Positions 34,921 through 46,185 of a stretch of 64,000 nt of DNA are shown piece by piece (positions within the stretch are counted from its first letter, which is position 1; every line of letters begins with the position of its first letter). Location: positions 44,268,347 through 44,332,346 of the forward strand of contig OY783203.1 of assembly GCA_963678705.1 (NCBI GenBank). Reading direction: 5' to 3'. The DNA comes from Panorpa germanica. Its lineage: Eukaryota; Arthropoda; Insecta; Mecoptera; Panorpidae. Under the pieces are notes generated by a model. It ran no database searches. It was not told where the DNA came from and was given only the letters and a program-made list of their open reading frames with translations. Position numbers and translations under genes: made by a program.

Positions 34921-35305
34921 CAGGCGTCCTAAAATTCACGCAAGATTTGAATGTCGCGCCAGTTAAGCTGTAAAGCGTTTGCAACGAAAATTAAGACAAT
35001 GTGATAGCTGACAGCTTACGATTATTAAAAATAGAACACTACACAAAAATAAAGCAACGTGTTTTTATAGTTTACAAGTATAGTTTATAGATATTTACAA
35101 GTAGAAGTTAAAATTTATTGATGAGGCTCATTTTTATCCTGATGGCTTCGTTAAACGTCAAAATTTGAGGTTCAGAAATGCCATCCAGATGAGATTTAAC
35201 GCCATTAGGGGGTTCTTTAGGATTTTTTGAAGTCAGAAAAAAAATTAATCAAAATATTTTGTTTTCCATGAAAATTACTTCATGCGTGAATTTTTAGACA
35301 CCCTG
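34921..35305 (+). mobile_element. Tc1-like element, internally deleted
   Basis: The ends are inverted copies: CAGGCGTCCTAAAATTCACG at 34921 and, read inward from 35305, CAGGGTGTCTAAAAATTCAC. TA flanks both ends (34919-34920 and 35306-35307), the target duplication typical of the Tc1/mariner superfamily. At 35122-35238 the plus strand encodes FIDEAHFYPDGFVKRQNLRF and continues to a stop. This is the DEAHF block of Tc1/Tc3-type transposases, which carries the second catalytic Asp. The DNA-binding half and the rest of the catalytic domain are gone, so the copy is non-autonomous. Confidence 0.8.
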
Positions 35306-35439
35306 TATATTCATAAAGTTAGCCTCCAGAATGTAAAATTATTTTTAAGTGAATCCCTATATTTTGGAAGATATTACCAATTAAAATAATTATTTTGTCT
35401 CTAACTTATAGTAAAAGGGATCCTAAGTTATAGAAATTA

Positions 35440-35700
35440 CCAGGGCTGATTTGCCATCTCTTTTATACAGCAGAATTGTACGAGTGTGTGTGTGATACGT
35501 CATTTACTACTAATAGTTTTGTATTCCCATTTACTACATGAAGTTATTAAATAGAAGATATTACAATACTTATGAAAAGAGAAAACGTCTTATGCAGAGG
35601 TAAAACATGCGGCAAAAGTAAAATTTAAATTTAATATAGTTATAACTTCGTCAACTTTTGGGTATTTTGATAAATAAAAACATCAATATACTTATATTAA
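35440..35700 (-). repeat. Dispersed repeat DR-D, inverted copy
   Basis: Read on the minus strand it follows the same order as 52180-52452: TTTTTATTTATCAAAATACC, CAAAAGTTGACGAAG, TTTTGCCG, then at the far end the complement of TTTGCCATCTCTTTTATAC. About 260 bp, with no frame and no clear terminal inverted repeat. Confidence 0.6.
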
Positions 35701-35929
35701 CTTTTATTTCAATCGAAAATTAAAAAAAACGACCCGTAAGAAATGAGTTCACAAGCCCATTAAAAGTAAATGAGTTTTATCTTCTTGGAACGTACGAACT
35801 AAGTTGCTACTCTATTACGCTTTGTAAAGTCTTCCTGTTTTTTAGAATATGGCGAAATAATACTGTTCAGTACATTACATTTATTTAAAAGAAATAAGAC
35901 TTACAAGAGAAACGCTGCGGATGCCTCTT

Positions 35930-36230
35930 TTAAGAAAGTTTTCTGACTCTTTTTTTATGACTTCCCTTAACTCTAAAACTTATGATAAAGATAGTACAAG
36001 AAGAAGAAAGTACAGATGTTTCAAGTACCATTTCGCATCGGCCATCGAATGAGAAGGGCTCTGGTACCAGTATTCCAACTCCACCAGTAAACAAACTCTG
36101 ATGATACTCGTACTCCTGGTTCCCTGCAACCCTTTCTACAGCGGATGGAGTTTGAGTCGATGCCGCTCTCGGCATGGGGTGGCCTATATGAAGACCTCTG
36201 CATACCAACGACCTCACGCGCTCTCAACGT
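35930..36230 (-). other. GC-richer coding-like island
   Basis: This stretch approaches 50% G+C against under 30% around it. On the minus strand a 95-codon frame contains TPSAVERVAGNQEYEYHQSL then FTGGVGILVPEPFSFDGRCE; a second minus-strand frame is open for 68 codons. No family is recognised and no splice signals were convincing. It could be an exon of an unknown gene or a piece of inserted coding sequence. Confidence 0.3.
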
Positions 36231-36428
36231 AAACCTTGATACGTGGGGTCGCGATTTATCTGGAGAACTAGGTTGTATCCATGATACAATACAGATTTAC
36301 GCATAACTGTGGGACGCATAAAGAGATTTAACAAAACACGTGTTCTGTGTTTTAGAACTTCATATGAAACAAAAATTAAAATAAATTATATATAAACGGC
36401 ATAGAGCATTTATGAATGACCCCAGACT

Positions 36429-36502
36429 TCTATGTCTCCTGGACCAGAGTTTTGTTTTCTGGGTTTGGTATTTATGTACTCTCATAATCATACAACTGAC
36501 AA
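36429..36502 (+). mobile_element. SINE fragment
   Basis: Plus orientation: GGACCAGAGTTTTGTTTTCT, GGGTTTGGTATTTATG, CATAATCATACAAC. It stops exactly where repeat DR-C begins, suggesting that DR-C inserted into this SINE. Confidence 0.65.
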
Positions 36503-36870
36503 CCCAGTAAACATTTTGGAATCACTTTGTCATCATATTGAAGATGCGTACGAATTTTTTGTCATGAAAGAGTTCATTTAGGCTCTCCGCACATGCGGCG
36601 ACTGGTTGCAAACCTTAGCCCCGAACAACACAGTTGCATTCTCATTCGGTTTGGGCAGATTCGGGGCTAAGGTTTTCAACCAGTCGCCTCGTATGCGGAG
36701 ACCCTTACAGTTCAGTCGTTCATATGAAATGTCTATTTTATCGGCTACAAATGGCGAAACCGCTCCATTTGTCGAAATACAAATGAAGATAAAGTTGATG
36801 GGAACTATAATTGAAGTACAATAGTGATAGAAACGTCACAGAACTCAGGACACTTCACCACATAAAGTGT
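36503..36870 (+). repeat. Dispersed repeat DR-C, interrupted copy
   Basis: It starts CCCAGTAAACATTTTGGA and matches 37914-38151 on both sides of an inserted MITE: GAAGATGCGTACG before it, and TTACAGTTCAGTCG, GGCTACAAATGGC, CAAATGAAGATAAAGTTGAT and CAGGACACTTCACCA after it. The right end is eroded. Confidence 0.75.
36581..36704. mobile_element. PIF/Harbinger-like MITE
   Basis: A 124-bp element whose two 45-bp ends are inverted copies (left GGCTCTCCGCACATGCGGCG, right read inward GGGTCTCCGCATACGAGGCG; both continue GACTGGTTG, then ACCTTAGCCCCGAA). It is flanked by TTA at 36578-36580 and 36705-36707. The related DR-C copy has a single TTA at 37969-37971 and no insert, so the empty site is seen directly. 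A 3-bp TTA duplication with ends starting GG is typical of the PIF/Harbinger superfamily. It has no coding capacity. Confidence 0.8.
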
Positions 36871-37199
36871 GCTAATTCGAAACAACTGCAAGACATCCTA
36901 CTAACGAAAGTCGGCGTCGCAAGCAGGCTACTGCAATATCAATATAAACCAATTTAATTAATTATTATTTATAGACAGCTAATAATTAATTATTTCTGTC
37001 GTAATCCAATTAACTTAATTGTTGTTAATAATAATTTAATTTTTAAAATTATAATTACCTAATTCAAAGTTAGGGTTTCAAAAAATTAAATGTCTATTTT
37101 GTTTTTGGGTCACTTTTATTAAATAAAAAGTTTGAAGACCTTGAAATAGGGGTAATGTAAAAGTAAATGACGCACTTGCATTATGCTTTCATTCTAAAT

Positions 37200-37410
37200 T
37201 CCCAAAAGGGACGTCAGTCGTCAGTCGTCACGCCTGACGGATGCCGGAATACACAAGCACAACACGGAAAATATTGATTCCATTAGTAAAGCAATGTGTT
37301 TTGCCACGCTATCATGTTTCCAAGCTGACTGTACGAGTGGGGGATCAATTGGAGGAGGGGAAATGGATTCTGGAGGTAGACAAACGTCTCCGTGGCATCT
37401 CTGTACCATT
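37200..37410. other. GC-richer island, open on both strands
   Basis: Contains a GTCAGTC heptamer tandem (about three units) at 37211-37229 and open frames of 62 codons on each strand, the minus one with HGDVCLPPESISPPPIDPPL. It has better base balance than the neighbours but no recognised domain. Possibly a promoter-proximal or exonic relic; undecided. Confidence 0.25.
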
Positions 37411-37913
37411 CTATTAATATTGAGTGATTCAATTCAAATGAAATGTGTTTATATTTTTCATTGGCATTCTTTTCAAAGGTAGATTACTTAAGTGAGATAT
37501 TTATTATTTATTAATATAAGCTAAAGATAATCCATTTTTTATTTAGGAATACCATCTAGGTGTGAGAGTGCGTATAAAATCAGATGTCTTTATGTGCGTT
37601 AAAATGATAAGAAAGGTAACAAACTAAAAAAGGACGCGCTTAATATACTTTGAATCAAATCCGTTCAAAGTTTATTATAGTTTAGTTTTATTTAGGTTAA
37701 TTTGTTAAACCTACAGGAAGAATGTTTAAAAATATATTTGCGACATGCTCTATTCTATCCAGTTTACATTTGTTTTGCTCATTTGACAATGCATCACTTG
37801 TCTACATTATTTTTCAAATGTAAAGATTAAGTATTGAAGGAATAACCCTTCTTAATTTAAATACAAAATTTAAACATATACTGTGATAATTTTTATGAGA
37901 ATGCGCTAAACAT

Positions 37914-38151
37914 CCCAGTAAACATTTTGAAGTCACTTTGTCATCATATTGAAGATGCGTATGATCATTTACAGTTCAGTTGCTTACAGTCGTTCATATT
38001 AAATGCCTATTTTATTGGCTACAAATGGCACTCCAAAATCACTCCATCTGTCGGAATACAAATGAAGATAAAGTTGATGCGAACTATAATTAAAGGGCAA
38101 TAGTGATAGAAACGTGGCAAAACAGGACACTTCACCAAACCGTTTACTGAG
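37914..38151 (+). repeat. Dispersed repeat DR-C, uninterrupted copy
   Basis: About 238 bp from CCCAGTAAACATTTTGAAG to GTTTACTGAG. The last ten bases complement the first ten with one mismatch, so the element has short inverted ends. It has no reading frame and is the reference for the interrupted copy at 36503 and the fragment at 26522. Probably a non-autonomous DNA transposon. Confidence 0.75.
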
Positions 38152-39639
38152 ATTAAACGTAAATATTATATAACACTTTTGCTTTTAGAAACGTAATAAT
38201 TATATAGTTTTACTTTGTTATATAGTTACTTTGTTTTGTAAGTAAATCATAGCTTGTATAAACAATTTATATACAAGTAAAATGGAAATTTCACATTAAA
38301 TTTCTAATGTAAACAAATATATTTTTGATGTAAAGTTAATATAAAATATATATAATAAAACTATTAAGCATTATTCAAGAGTAAGAATACATAAAGTCAA
38401 CTTTTTATATGTTTTAAGTATTATATTTATAGCAAGAACCTGTCATTTAAAAATTTTGTATTAAACCTTTGTCATACTATAGATATTAAGACGAAATTAA
38501 AAAAATAGCTAATTTAAATAGCGATAATGGCTTTAACCTTAAAGATCAAAAGTCTATATAACTCAGACAATATTTATAGTTATTTTACAAAAGTTATTAA
38601 GCAAATTATTGACTATTATTATTTTTGTTCGAAATCGACTTTCTGAAATCTGATATACATTTGAAAACTATAAACTCTCGTGACCAAAATATGGCTTGTA
38701 CCATAAAGTAAAGTTGTAGTACATATTTAAGTATTCAACTGCGTTAGTATGGTTTTATTAGTTTGCTACTTGCTCGGAAGGTTTTGACATATTTAGACTA
38801 GAGTCAAAATGTAGGTCATCATTACTGAAATACTGGATGCACTAACGATAACCTGAATGATATTTAGCGTATTAGTAGCACAAAATTGAAAAATATTCTT
38901 TTGATGTACTATTGATGTGCTAAATTTATTAAGGTCATCAATTTTGCAACACTAACCTTTCAGTTACAACCTTTGAAACGCTATAGTGTAATTCCTACAA
39001 CAAATAAATCAAATCGACAACTTCTTTCAGTTTGTGTTTGTATGACAGTATTTCAAATTGTCACATCATGTATACAAAGGAGGTAATTGACACCCCACTC
39101 ATTCTTCGAGAGATACTATTCAAAAGTTACCCTAATAGCCGTACAACGTTGGTAGCACTGTTTTTGTGTGAGACATTCCTCTTAATATAAACAATATTGC
39201 TGGTGATGTACGAGTATATTTATGAGTTTCACAATTGCTTCTAACACAACCAACGGTGCCAATATATTCAAATGTATTCTGTTTTTATACAGGTGTGGAA
39301 AATTTTATTATCAATTATGCTTTCTTCAACTATGCAACAAAAGCAACTAAATATATAGAAAGCTAACGTATATAACGTTTCCTTTATATAGAGAATACAT
39401 TATATTTCATACCTTTAATCCAGGGATTGGTAACTAGGTTAATGCGTACTATAAAAATCATAAATATTAAATAATTTCTTATGAAACATGTTTAAAGTTG
39501 TTAACTTAAATTTACGTAGACAATAAAATGCGCTCCAAGATATTGTGAAAGAACTGTAAATCACGAGAAAACAAAGTTCCCGAGAGAACCAGAGATACCA
39601 GAGTGTAAGTTGCTTTAAATATGTGGAAAGTAAAGCTGT
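38152..39639. other. AT-rich non-coding stretch
   Basis: No gene or shared repeat was recognised. Confidence 0.5.
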
Positions 39640-39825
39640 TTAATAGAGTAAGTGAGTTTAGATATCTAGGTTCACTTCCATCTGGTTTAGAAAATATAAG
39701 ACTTGAAATTAAAGCAAGAATTACAGCCGAAAATGTTATTATGCATTAGTGAATTTACTTAGATCTGCCTATGAGAATTGTAATCTAAAAATTCTCATAT
39801 ATGAAAAGTTTTAATAATATAAATC
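39640..39825 (+). mobile_element. LINE reverse transcriptase fragment
   Basis: The plus strand encodes VSEFRYLGSLPSG, then LEIKARITAEN at 39649-39735, and in a shifted frame YYALVNLLRSAYENCNLKIL from about 39737. This is the familiar F-x-YLGS ... EI-x-RI-x-A ... Y-x-L-x-x-L-x-S ... K-x-x-IY order from the C-terminal part of many LINE reverse transcriptases. One frameshift lies near 39733 and the fragment ends in a stop. It is heavily truncated at both ends. Confidence 0.7.
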
Positions 39826-39898
39826 AAAACCCAAGGCCATTCCCTTTTCCGTCCTATCAGCCAGTATATCTTCCGCATTTCTTGTTTATCTTCTGGAT

Positions 39899-39998
39899 AA
39901 CATGATAACAACCAAACACAGGAAAATATAACTGTGTCCGAAGATCGAACCCGAAGACAAAGCAGTCAGCATCAATGCTCTCGCCCACTGTGTCGTCA
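39899..39998 (-). mobile_element. SINE fragment, 5' half
   Basis: Minus orientation: ATGATAACAACCAAACACAG, box B GATCGAACCCG, head TCTCGCCCACTGTGTCGTC. As at 13543-13807, the head runs straight into a (TA)n tract. Confidence 0.8.

Positions 39999-40001
<3 letters not shown>

Positions 40002-40073
<72 letters not shown>
40002..40073. repeat. (TA)n microsatellite
   Basis: About 72 bp of TA dinucleotides abutting a SINE head. A second, broken AT-alternating run lies at 40350-40395. Confidence 0.95.
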
Positions 40074-40078
<5 letters not shown>

Positions 40079-41844
40079 TTCGCATATATTTGTATAATTT
40101 AAAGTCAATAGTCTTTCTTGCTGAGAAAACAGTATGGGATGTCTTTATTAGGGAACAATCAATTATAATTAGGGTTGACGCATACCGAGCATCAGTCAAT
40201 TGATTAAAGCTGAGATAAACAACCGGCGGACCCCAGGGTAGATGTCCGTATACTTCGATCCTTTACGAATTTTAGTCAAATTATTTGGTACTCAACACAA
40301 GCCCCAGAATTAAACTGTTTCATTAAAGTTTATACACAAATATTATTGTATATATAAATATATATATATATACATATACGAATATATTTGTATATATGTA
40401 TTTAAATGTAATTTATAGGGTTTGTTTAATGTTAGGAAAGTTTCCACGTATAAAGTTATGAATTATAGCAGTTATAATGATGTTATTGAGAAATTGGTTT
40501 TCCTGGTTATTGTACAGGAATTTAGAACAGTTTACCATTACTCCAAACCAACGGAAAAGTTGAAGAGCGATAAACATATTACAATAGGAAATGGAATTAT
40601 GTAGCTTCAGATATTTATACTGAAAAAATGAAAATATGAAATATTTATTGCTATATAACCTTTATTATAAGAATATATGTAAAGAAATTATATTTCTTTA
40701 GTTGGTACAAAGTCCGCCTGTCGGTAAAACTGTGACCATATATTCTTGGACTCCATAATTGACGTTGTGAAGAATAACGGCCAACGCAATTAATTTTTGG
40801 AGTCGACAGAACTTACTGTGCGTATTGTTAAGTTATTAAAAATTTGGATAAAAAGGAATTGACAATTTAAATAATAAACTGATTTCTGGTAGAAGAGTGT
40901 AATTTAAGTTAAAGAGTGTAATTATTATAATGTGGTTGTAAATTACTAAAATAAAAGTCTTTGATTTCAGAGCACAGAACACATAAGTTTGATTAAAAAT
41001 TTACAATTCATACTAAAATTGGAGATATTGTCTTATGTATATACATATATGCTACAGTTATATAGGTATCCTTTATATTGTATATAATATAAATAAAAAC
41101 GATCAAAGCATTTGTTTTATAATTAAGTAGCTAAAATGTGGAAACCCAAATAAGTTGACCGCAGGCTACGGTAACTCAGCAACTGAAATTCAACAACTGT
41201 TATTTTAGGCTGGCCTCATAAATTGTCCACAGCGTTTGTAATAATATATCTCTCATTACACAAAAGTTAAACATTAAACAGACTTATTCAAATTCACTTA
41301 TACAATACAAAACAGTGTATCTTATGTTATAATATTATTTTAGGATTAGCTCTTTAATGTTAAAATTGTTTTATATAAGAATAAATAACATTTAATTGAG
41401 ATAAAACAAAATTGTAAAATGAAGTTTAGAAATGTCTATGACAACCACATATGTATAAAATCCTTGTAGCATGTAGCATGAAAGCCCTATACTTATGAGC
41501 TTATTCCATGCTAATGACCGTGTTGTTCAGCATATTTTCCCAATTATCCTTTAATTTAGAGCTAGCTGCTCTTCCCAATAACCAACCCAATTTTATATTA
41601 TTCATGTAATAACACCATTTATAAAGGGGTGTCATGTTAACTCAGTGTCAAGCACATACTAAAAATTAAAATGGTGGAAAATTATGTTTCTCCCATTATC
41701 CTCAGTGAAAGTTTAATGTAATATACTCGTAATTTAGTAAATAATATAACAGATTGCTGCCTTACTCTTCTATATTATTTAACGAAATATATGAGAATTA
41801 AATTTCTATTATATAGAATGCATTAATGTACCTCACAATGTTTC
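40074..41844. other. AT-rich non-coding stretch
   Basis: No gene or shared repeat was recognised apart from the AT-alternating run near 40350. Confidence 0.5.
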
Positions 41845-42185
41845 AGTTTTCCCACTCAGATCTAGGTTTTTTATTGTCATATTTATTTTGTGATAATTTA
41901 TCGAAAAAAATGTCAATTCAGATAAGGAATCATTCATTAACTTGTAATAACTGTCATAAACTTTGCGACTTTAAATGTTATAAATGTGTCATAGCAAGAG
42001 TGAGGTGGTCCGGATAAAAAGCAAATTTTTGTGACGTAATTTATGAATGCCAACCAAGCTGTGAGGCAATTGTGACTAGATTTAAAGGATTTGCGCATGA
42101 GACAAAAAGAAAGGTAAATTTCTGGCCATATGTGGAGAGTGGTTGGTGCTAAGTTTTAAGTTGCAATCTGCGTTTATTAAAAGTT
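41845..42185 (-). repeat. Dispersed repeat DR-A, diverged copy
   Basis: It starts with CCACTCAGATCTAGGTTTTT, also present at 43555. It then has GAGGTGGTCCGG and TTTTTGTGACGTAATTTATG (as in the GGGGTCATCC family, inverted), CAATTGTGACTAGAT (compare 50049-50203), and ends with AAGTTGCAATCTGCGTTTAT, which recurs at 44090. The mix suggests a mosaic or an older, longer member of DR-A. Confidence 0.45.
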
Positions 42186-42973
42186 GGTAAAGGGAATGAG
42201 ATACAACCACTGGCACCTTACACTTGTATTTTATAATTACTCATCAAAACCATAACTTAACATGTAAGAATTGTATTTTTAGAGTTGGGTATCGTAATCA
42301 AATTTGAAATTGAAAAAGATTTACGTATTTGTTCGTTCATACGACTGCCTCTAATCACATCGCATTCCATTTGACTACAGTCGACAGATCAAAGTAAACC
42401 CTTCATTGACACAAGGTGTGTTCATATGCAGAGGTAGTCAGTAAACTACCCGGCAAAACCAATGACTGAAATGGGGCCTCTTCACGAGACAGGTGCCAAT
42501 GATGATAGTATTCCGCTTAATCAATAATCAATATATTAAACTACTCGTTATTTATAATGTAATATTGAAGGATCTTCTAAATGTTGAAGAAACCCATGGA
42601 AAACTGGAACATATGCCTTCTCTCAAAGATGAATGCGTTTGTGAGGGTATGTTTAAGTTATAATAGGATTCCCCGGTTTATCTTAAATATGAATCTCTAT
42701 TCATATGCAGAGATATGTTACAGATAGAGAAAATTTGTTAATGCGTCCTACATCAGCATTCGTATTATTAGTACCTTATAAAGACCGCCACTCTAATTAC
42801 GAATTATTTTATTTATTATGTTAAGACAACCTTAAAAGTACATTAAATTTCATGCAAAACATGTCACTGTTTGATATTGCTACCTCAAGTTTTATGAAGA
42901 ATTATTTCTCACTAATTAAATGGATTGATGCAGTTGTTACACATAAATTAGACAGATATTATAAATTAAAGAT
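42186..42973. other. AT-rich non-coding stretch
   Basis: No gene or shared repeat was recognised. Confidence 0.5.
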
Positions 42974-43168
42974 AGACGACATAGTGGACGAAATCATTAA
43001 AATTTGACGATTACTGTTGTGTCTTCGGATTTGATCCCCGAACCAGAGATTTTCTGGGTTTTCTTGTTATTAAAGTAAATTGATTATATACATACATAAA
43101 AATAAACTCTTCAGTAATAGAAAGTAGCATTGGAAATAGGTTTACGTTTAATAAATTCAATTAAAAAA
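42974..43168 (+). mobile_element. SINE copy with internal deletions
   Basis: Plus orientation: AGACGACATAGTGGACGA head, TTGTGTCTTCGG, box B ATTTGATCCCC, then ATTGATTATATACATACATA, GCATTGGAAATAGG and the TTTAATAAATTCAATT tail. About 60 bp of the 3' half are missing. Confidence 0.8.
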
Positions 43169-43551
43169 ATATATATAGTAAATATATAAAAATAGTAAGG
43201 ATATGTTCAACTATTACTAAGTTAAAAGAAAATATTTTTGTATTTATTTTTTATTTCTACTAGTTTAGTAGAAATTATACAACTTTCTTTGTATTTTCAA
43301 TCTCATACTTTATATAACTTCAATGATTTAGATTTAAAAAACTTCAGAAGAATATTTCTGCTTCGTTTTCTTTTGATGCCCTATGGCACTTAAATTGTAT
43401 CAGGTTCGTGAGTTGCTACGATTCCAAAACGTTGAATTTCTTCAAGTACACTCTACAATTATATTTAAAAAAAAAATCTTTTGTGCACATTTACAGCATT
43501 ACCTTTAAAATAATAAATTACAGAATTAAATAAATGCATGTGCTTCTGGGT

Positions 43552-44125
43552 TTTTCCACTCAGATCTAGGTTTTTTGATTGTCATATATTTTAAAATGAT
43601 TGAATAATTGTATAGTGATTTTTTCAATTAAATTCTTCAATTATACAATTTTTGCAGTATTACTTTTGAGGTGTCAGGAATAAGTAGGATTTACTAATTA
43701 CAAATCATAAGCCTTTTATAATATTGGTACAAAATTATTTAATAATAAATATAGTAACAGTAGATGTAACTCTAATGATTATATGTGTTTTCATATTTGA
43801 GTGCAAGTTACTGAGATTAACCCAGGCTCAAGCAAAGATCGGAGGGTGAAGTGAATTACCCAGGTCTGTGAAACACATAACAGTACCACATGACCAGGGA
43901 ATGAACAGAAAGTCTTGGAAAGAAATGTAAATTCAGATTGGTTGTGACGTAATTGTGTTTAGATATAATTAGTTTTCATGATACCTAAAAAAGAAAAAAA
44001 GGTAATTTAAGATAGGTGAAAGACAGTAGTCTTACACAAATATATAATCATATATGGGGAGTAAAGGGTTCTAGGTTTATTCTGGGTTTATTTAAGTTGC
44101 AATCTGGGTTTATAAAATATTAATT
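43552..44125 (-). repeat. Dispersed repeat DR-A, long copy
   Basis: It begins with CCACTCAGATCTAGGTTTTT, has GTGACGTAAT at 43945, and ends with TATATGGGGAGT and AAGTTGCAATCTGGGTTTAT, the same order as 41845-42185. About 230 bp of unrelated sequence make it longer. It may be two nested elements. Confidence 0.45.
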
Positions 44126-44639
44126 ATATTTAAAACTTCCATTGCAAAGCTACAATTAAATAATAATTAAATATACTTTCTTTCATTCTACAATCAAATA
44201 ATTTTATACAAATAACATTTAAATAAACCCAAATTTAATAAAAAATATAATCTTCAAGTAACCACAAACGAGAATTTAACAGATTATCTTTGAGTTTCTT
44301 ATTTAGTTCTTTCTCTCGACTGAAATCGCTTTGATCTTAACGCGAATTAAACTCAAAAAATCACGGTTAATTTTCTTTTTATTTTATTTTTTCTTTCCTA
44401 TAGACAGTTGTAACAAAAAAGTGATAAAAAGAAATCAGAGATTTCAAAACGTTATAAATTTTACATTTCAGTAACTCTTTAAAACCAATAAACTAGAAAG
44501 ACTCAGTGAAAGGAATAAGCAGTATGAGCTGTCAGGTCACGATCAATCTACACTGTTAATAAATTATTGATAGAATTTGAAATTTATTTACTAAATACTT
44601 ATTATTAGTTTGTATTATATATTATTATTTTCGACTGTT
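44126..44639. other. AT-rich non-coding stretch
   Basis: No gene or shared repeat was recognised. Confidence 0.5.
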
Positions 44640-44785
44640 TATAATTTCTTCCAAATAATTTCGATGCTGGTGGTTCTTATGGTGTCGCAATCTTGAATAT
44701 GTGTATGACTACACCGCTACTTAATAAGCTAATGATTACCCTCATAACTACGTCTTTCTAAAAAAAATAACCAGACCCAAAGAGT
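44640..44785 (-). mobile_element. SINE copy, strongly degraded
   Basis: Minus orientation: ATTTCGATGCTG, TTATGGTGTCG, GACTACACCGCTACTTAATA, then AACCAGACCCA. Both ends are eroded. Confidence 0.6.
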
Positions 44786-45746
44786 AATTTTATATGATTC
44801 TTTATACGGTAATCATCACCCCTTTATACGCTACTGTTCAAAACTTCATTAAAAATGTGATAGAATTAACTTTATTAAAAAAAAAGTTAAATTGTAATGA
44901 AATTGATATAAAAATTTATAGACCAGATTTTAATATCTTGCTGATATATTAAAAAAGAATAGCTACCATCTATGTTCTAATACTAGGTTTATATATTAAG
45001 AAGTGAAAATACTCTTTAAGCCCGCTTCAATTTATTAAGGAAGTTTTATCGTCCTATACTAAAATAACTTCTCCAGTAACACTAAATTAAAACATTTTGT
45101 TTTGTTATAAAAGGGAAGTACGTTGTTTAACCCCCTTCCCTTACCTCCATCTCATTCGTTTAATGTCTGTTTAACAGTTTACCATCGATACACAGGGCCG
45201 ACACCAGCATTTAGGCAAGGTAACGTTTTAGAGCAACCAATGAAGGTTATAATATAAAATTATCACTGACTATAAATGATTTGCGGATTATATACATATA
45301 TGTGGGATTGAATTGAATTCTGGGTGAAAGCAATAATAAAGGAATGTCACTTTCCACAAAAATCATTAGTCTGGTTCTGGTTTTTGTACCGAACCAAAAA
45401 GTTGTGCACGTGCTGGCACTTGTCAATGCTCTTTGAGAATATTGCATAGAAATAATGCTTTATTTATACCACGCTTATTAAAAAGAATCTCATATTTTTC
45501 ATAAAAATTGTGTAAAGCTGATCATTAGACACCCGAAAACTGTTTAATAAGAGCATTAAACATAATCTAGAGATAAAAAAATATACGCACCGGAAGCAAG
45601 AAACACATGGACAAATTTGAACTCGCGAACATTGCACACATGTATAAAATTTGAAATATTGCTGAAATAAGTTATTAATAAAATATTGTTATTTTTATTA
45701 TTTCTTATCCTCATAATAGGAGAATATGATTACATTTGTTAAAAGA
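44786..45746. other. AT-rich non-coding stretch
   Basis: No gene or shared repeat was recognised. Confidence 0.5.
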
Positions 45747-46185
45747 CTTTGGCGTTGGTAAAGAAAAGTAGTCACTCAACTGCATTATGCAGTCTGACAT
45801 TTTTCTTTTATAGTTTTTATGTGTAATTTATTTATTATTTTTGTATTAAGTTTATTTGTTATTCTTTACTATCATGTTTTATAATTATTTTTAATGTTTG
45901 TTTTATGTGGGGTTCTATGCCAACGCTGTCATTTTTTCTTGCGCAAGGTAGCCATTTTTGTTTGGTCGTCCTGTGTAACTAACATCTTTGGCGTCGATAG
46001 CACAAGATACTATCCGTCCAAAAGCCAGTCAGTAATTAAAAGCGCTAGCACTTAAATAGTATACTACAGTAGCCCACAGCAGCAGCATCTTGGTAACATC
46101 TAAAATAGACAGTACAAAGCCAATACGCAAGCCGAACATTAGAATTAGACGACGTCAGCTTTGGCATAACCTGCAGAAATACTAG
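45747..46185 (+). repeat. Dispersed repeat DR-B, copy 2
   Basis: Same orientation and block order as 11846-12208. The core TTCTTGCGCAAGGTAGCCAT is identical. An extra segment near 46090-46150 is absent from copy 1. Confidence 0.65.
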
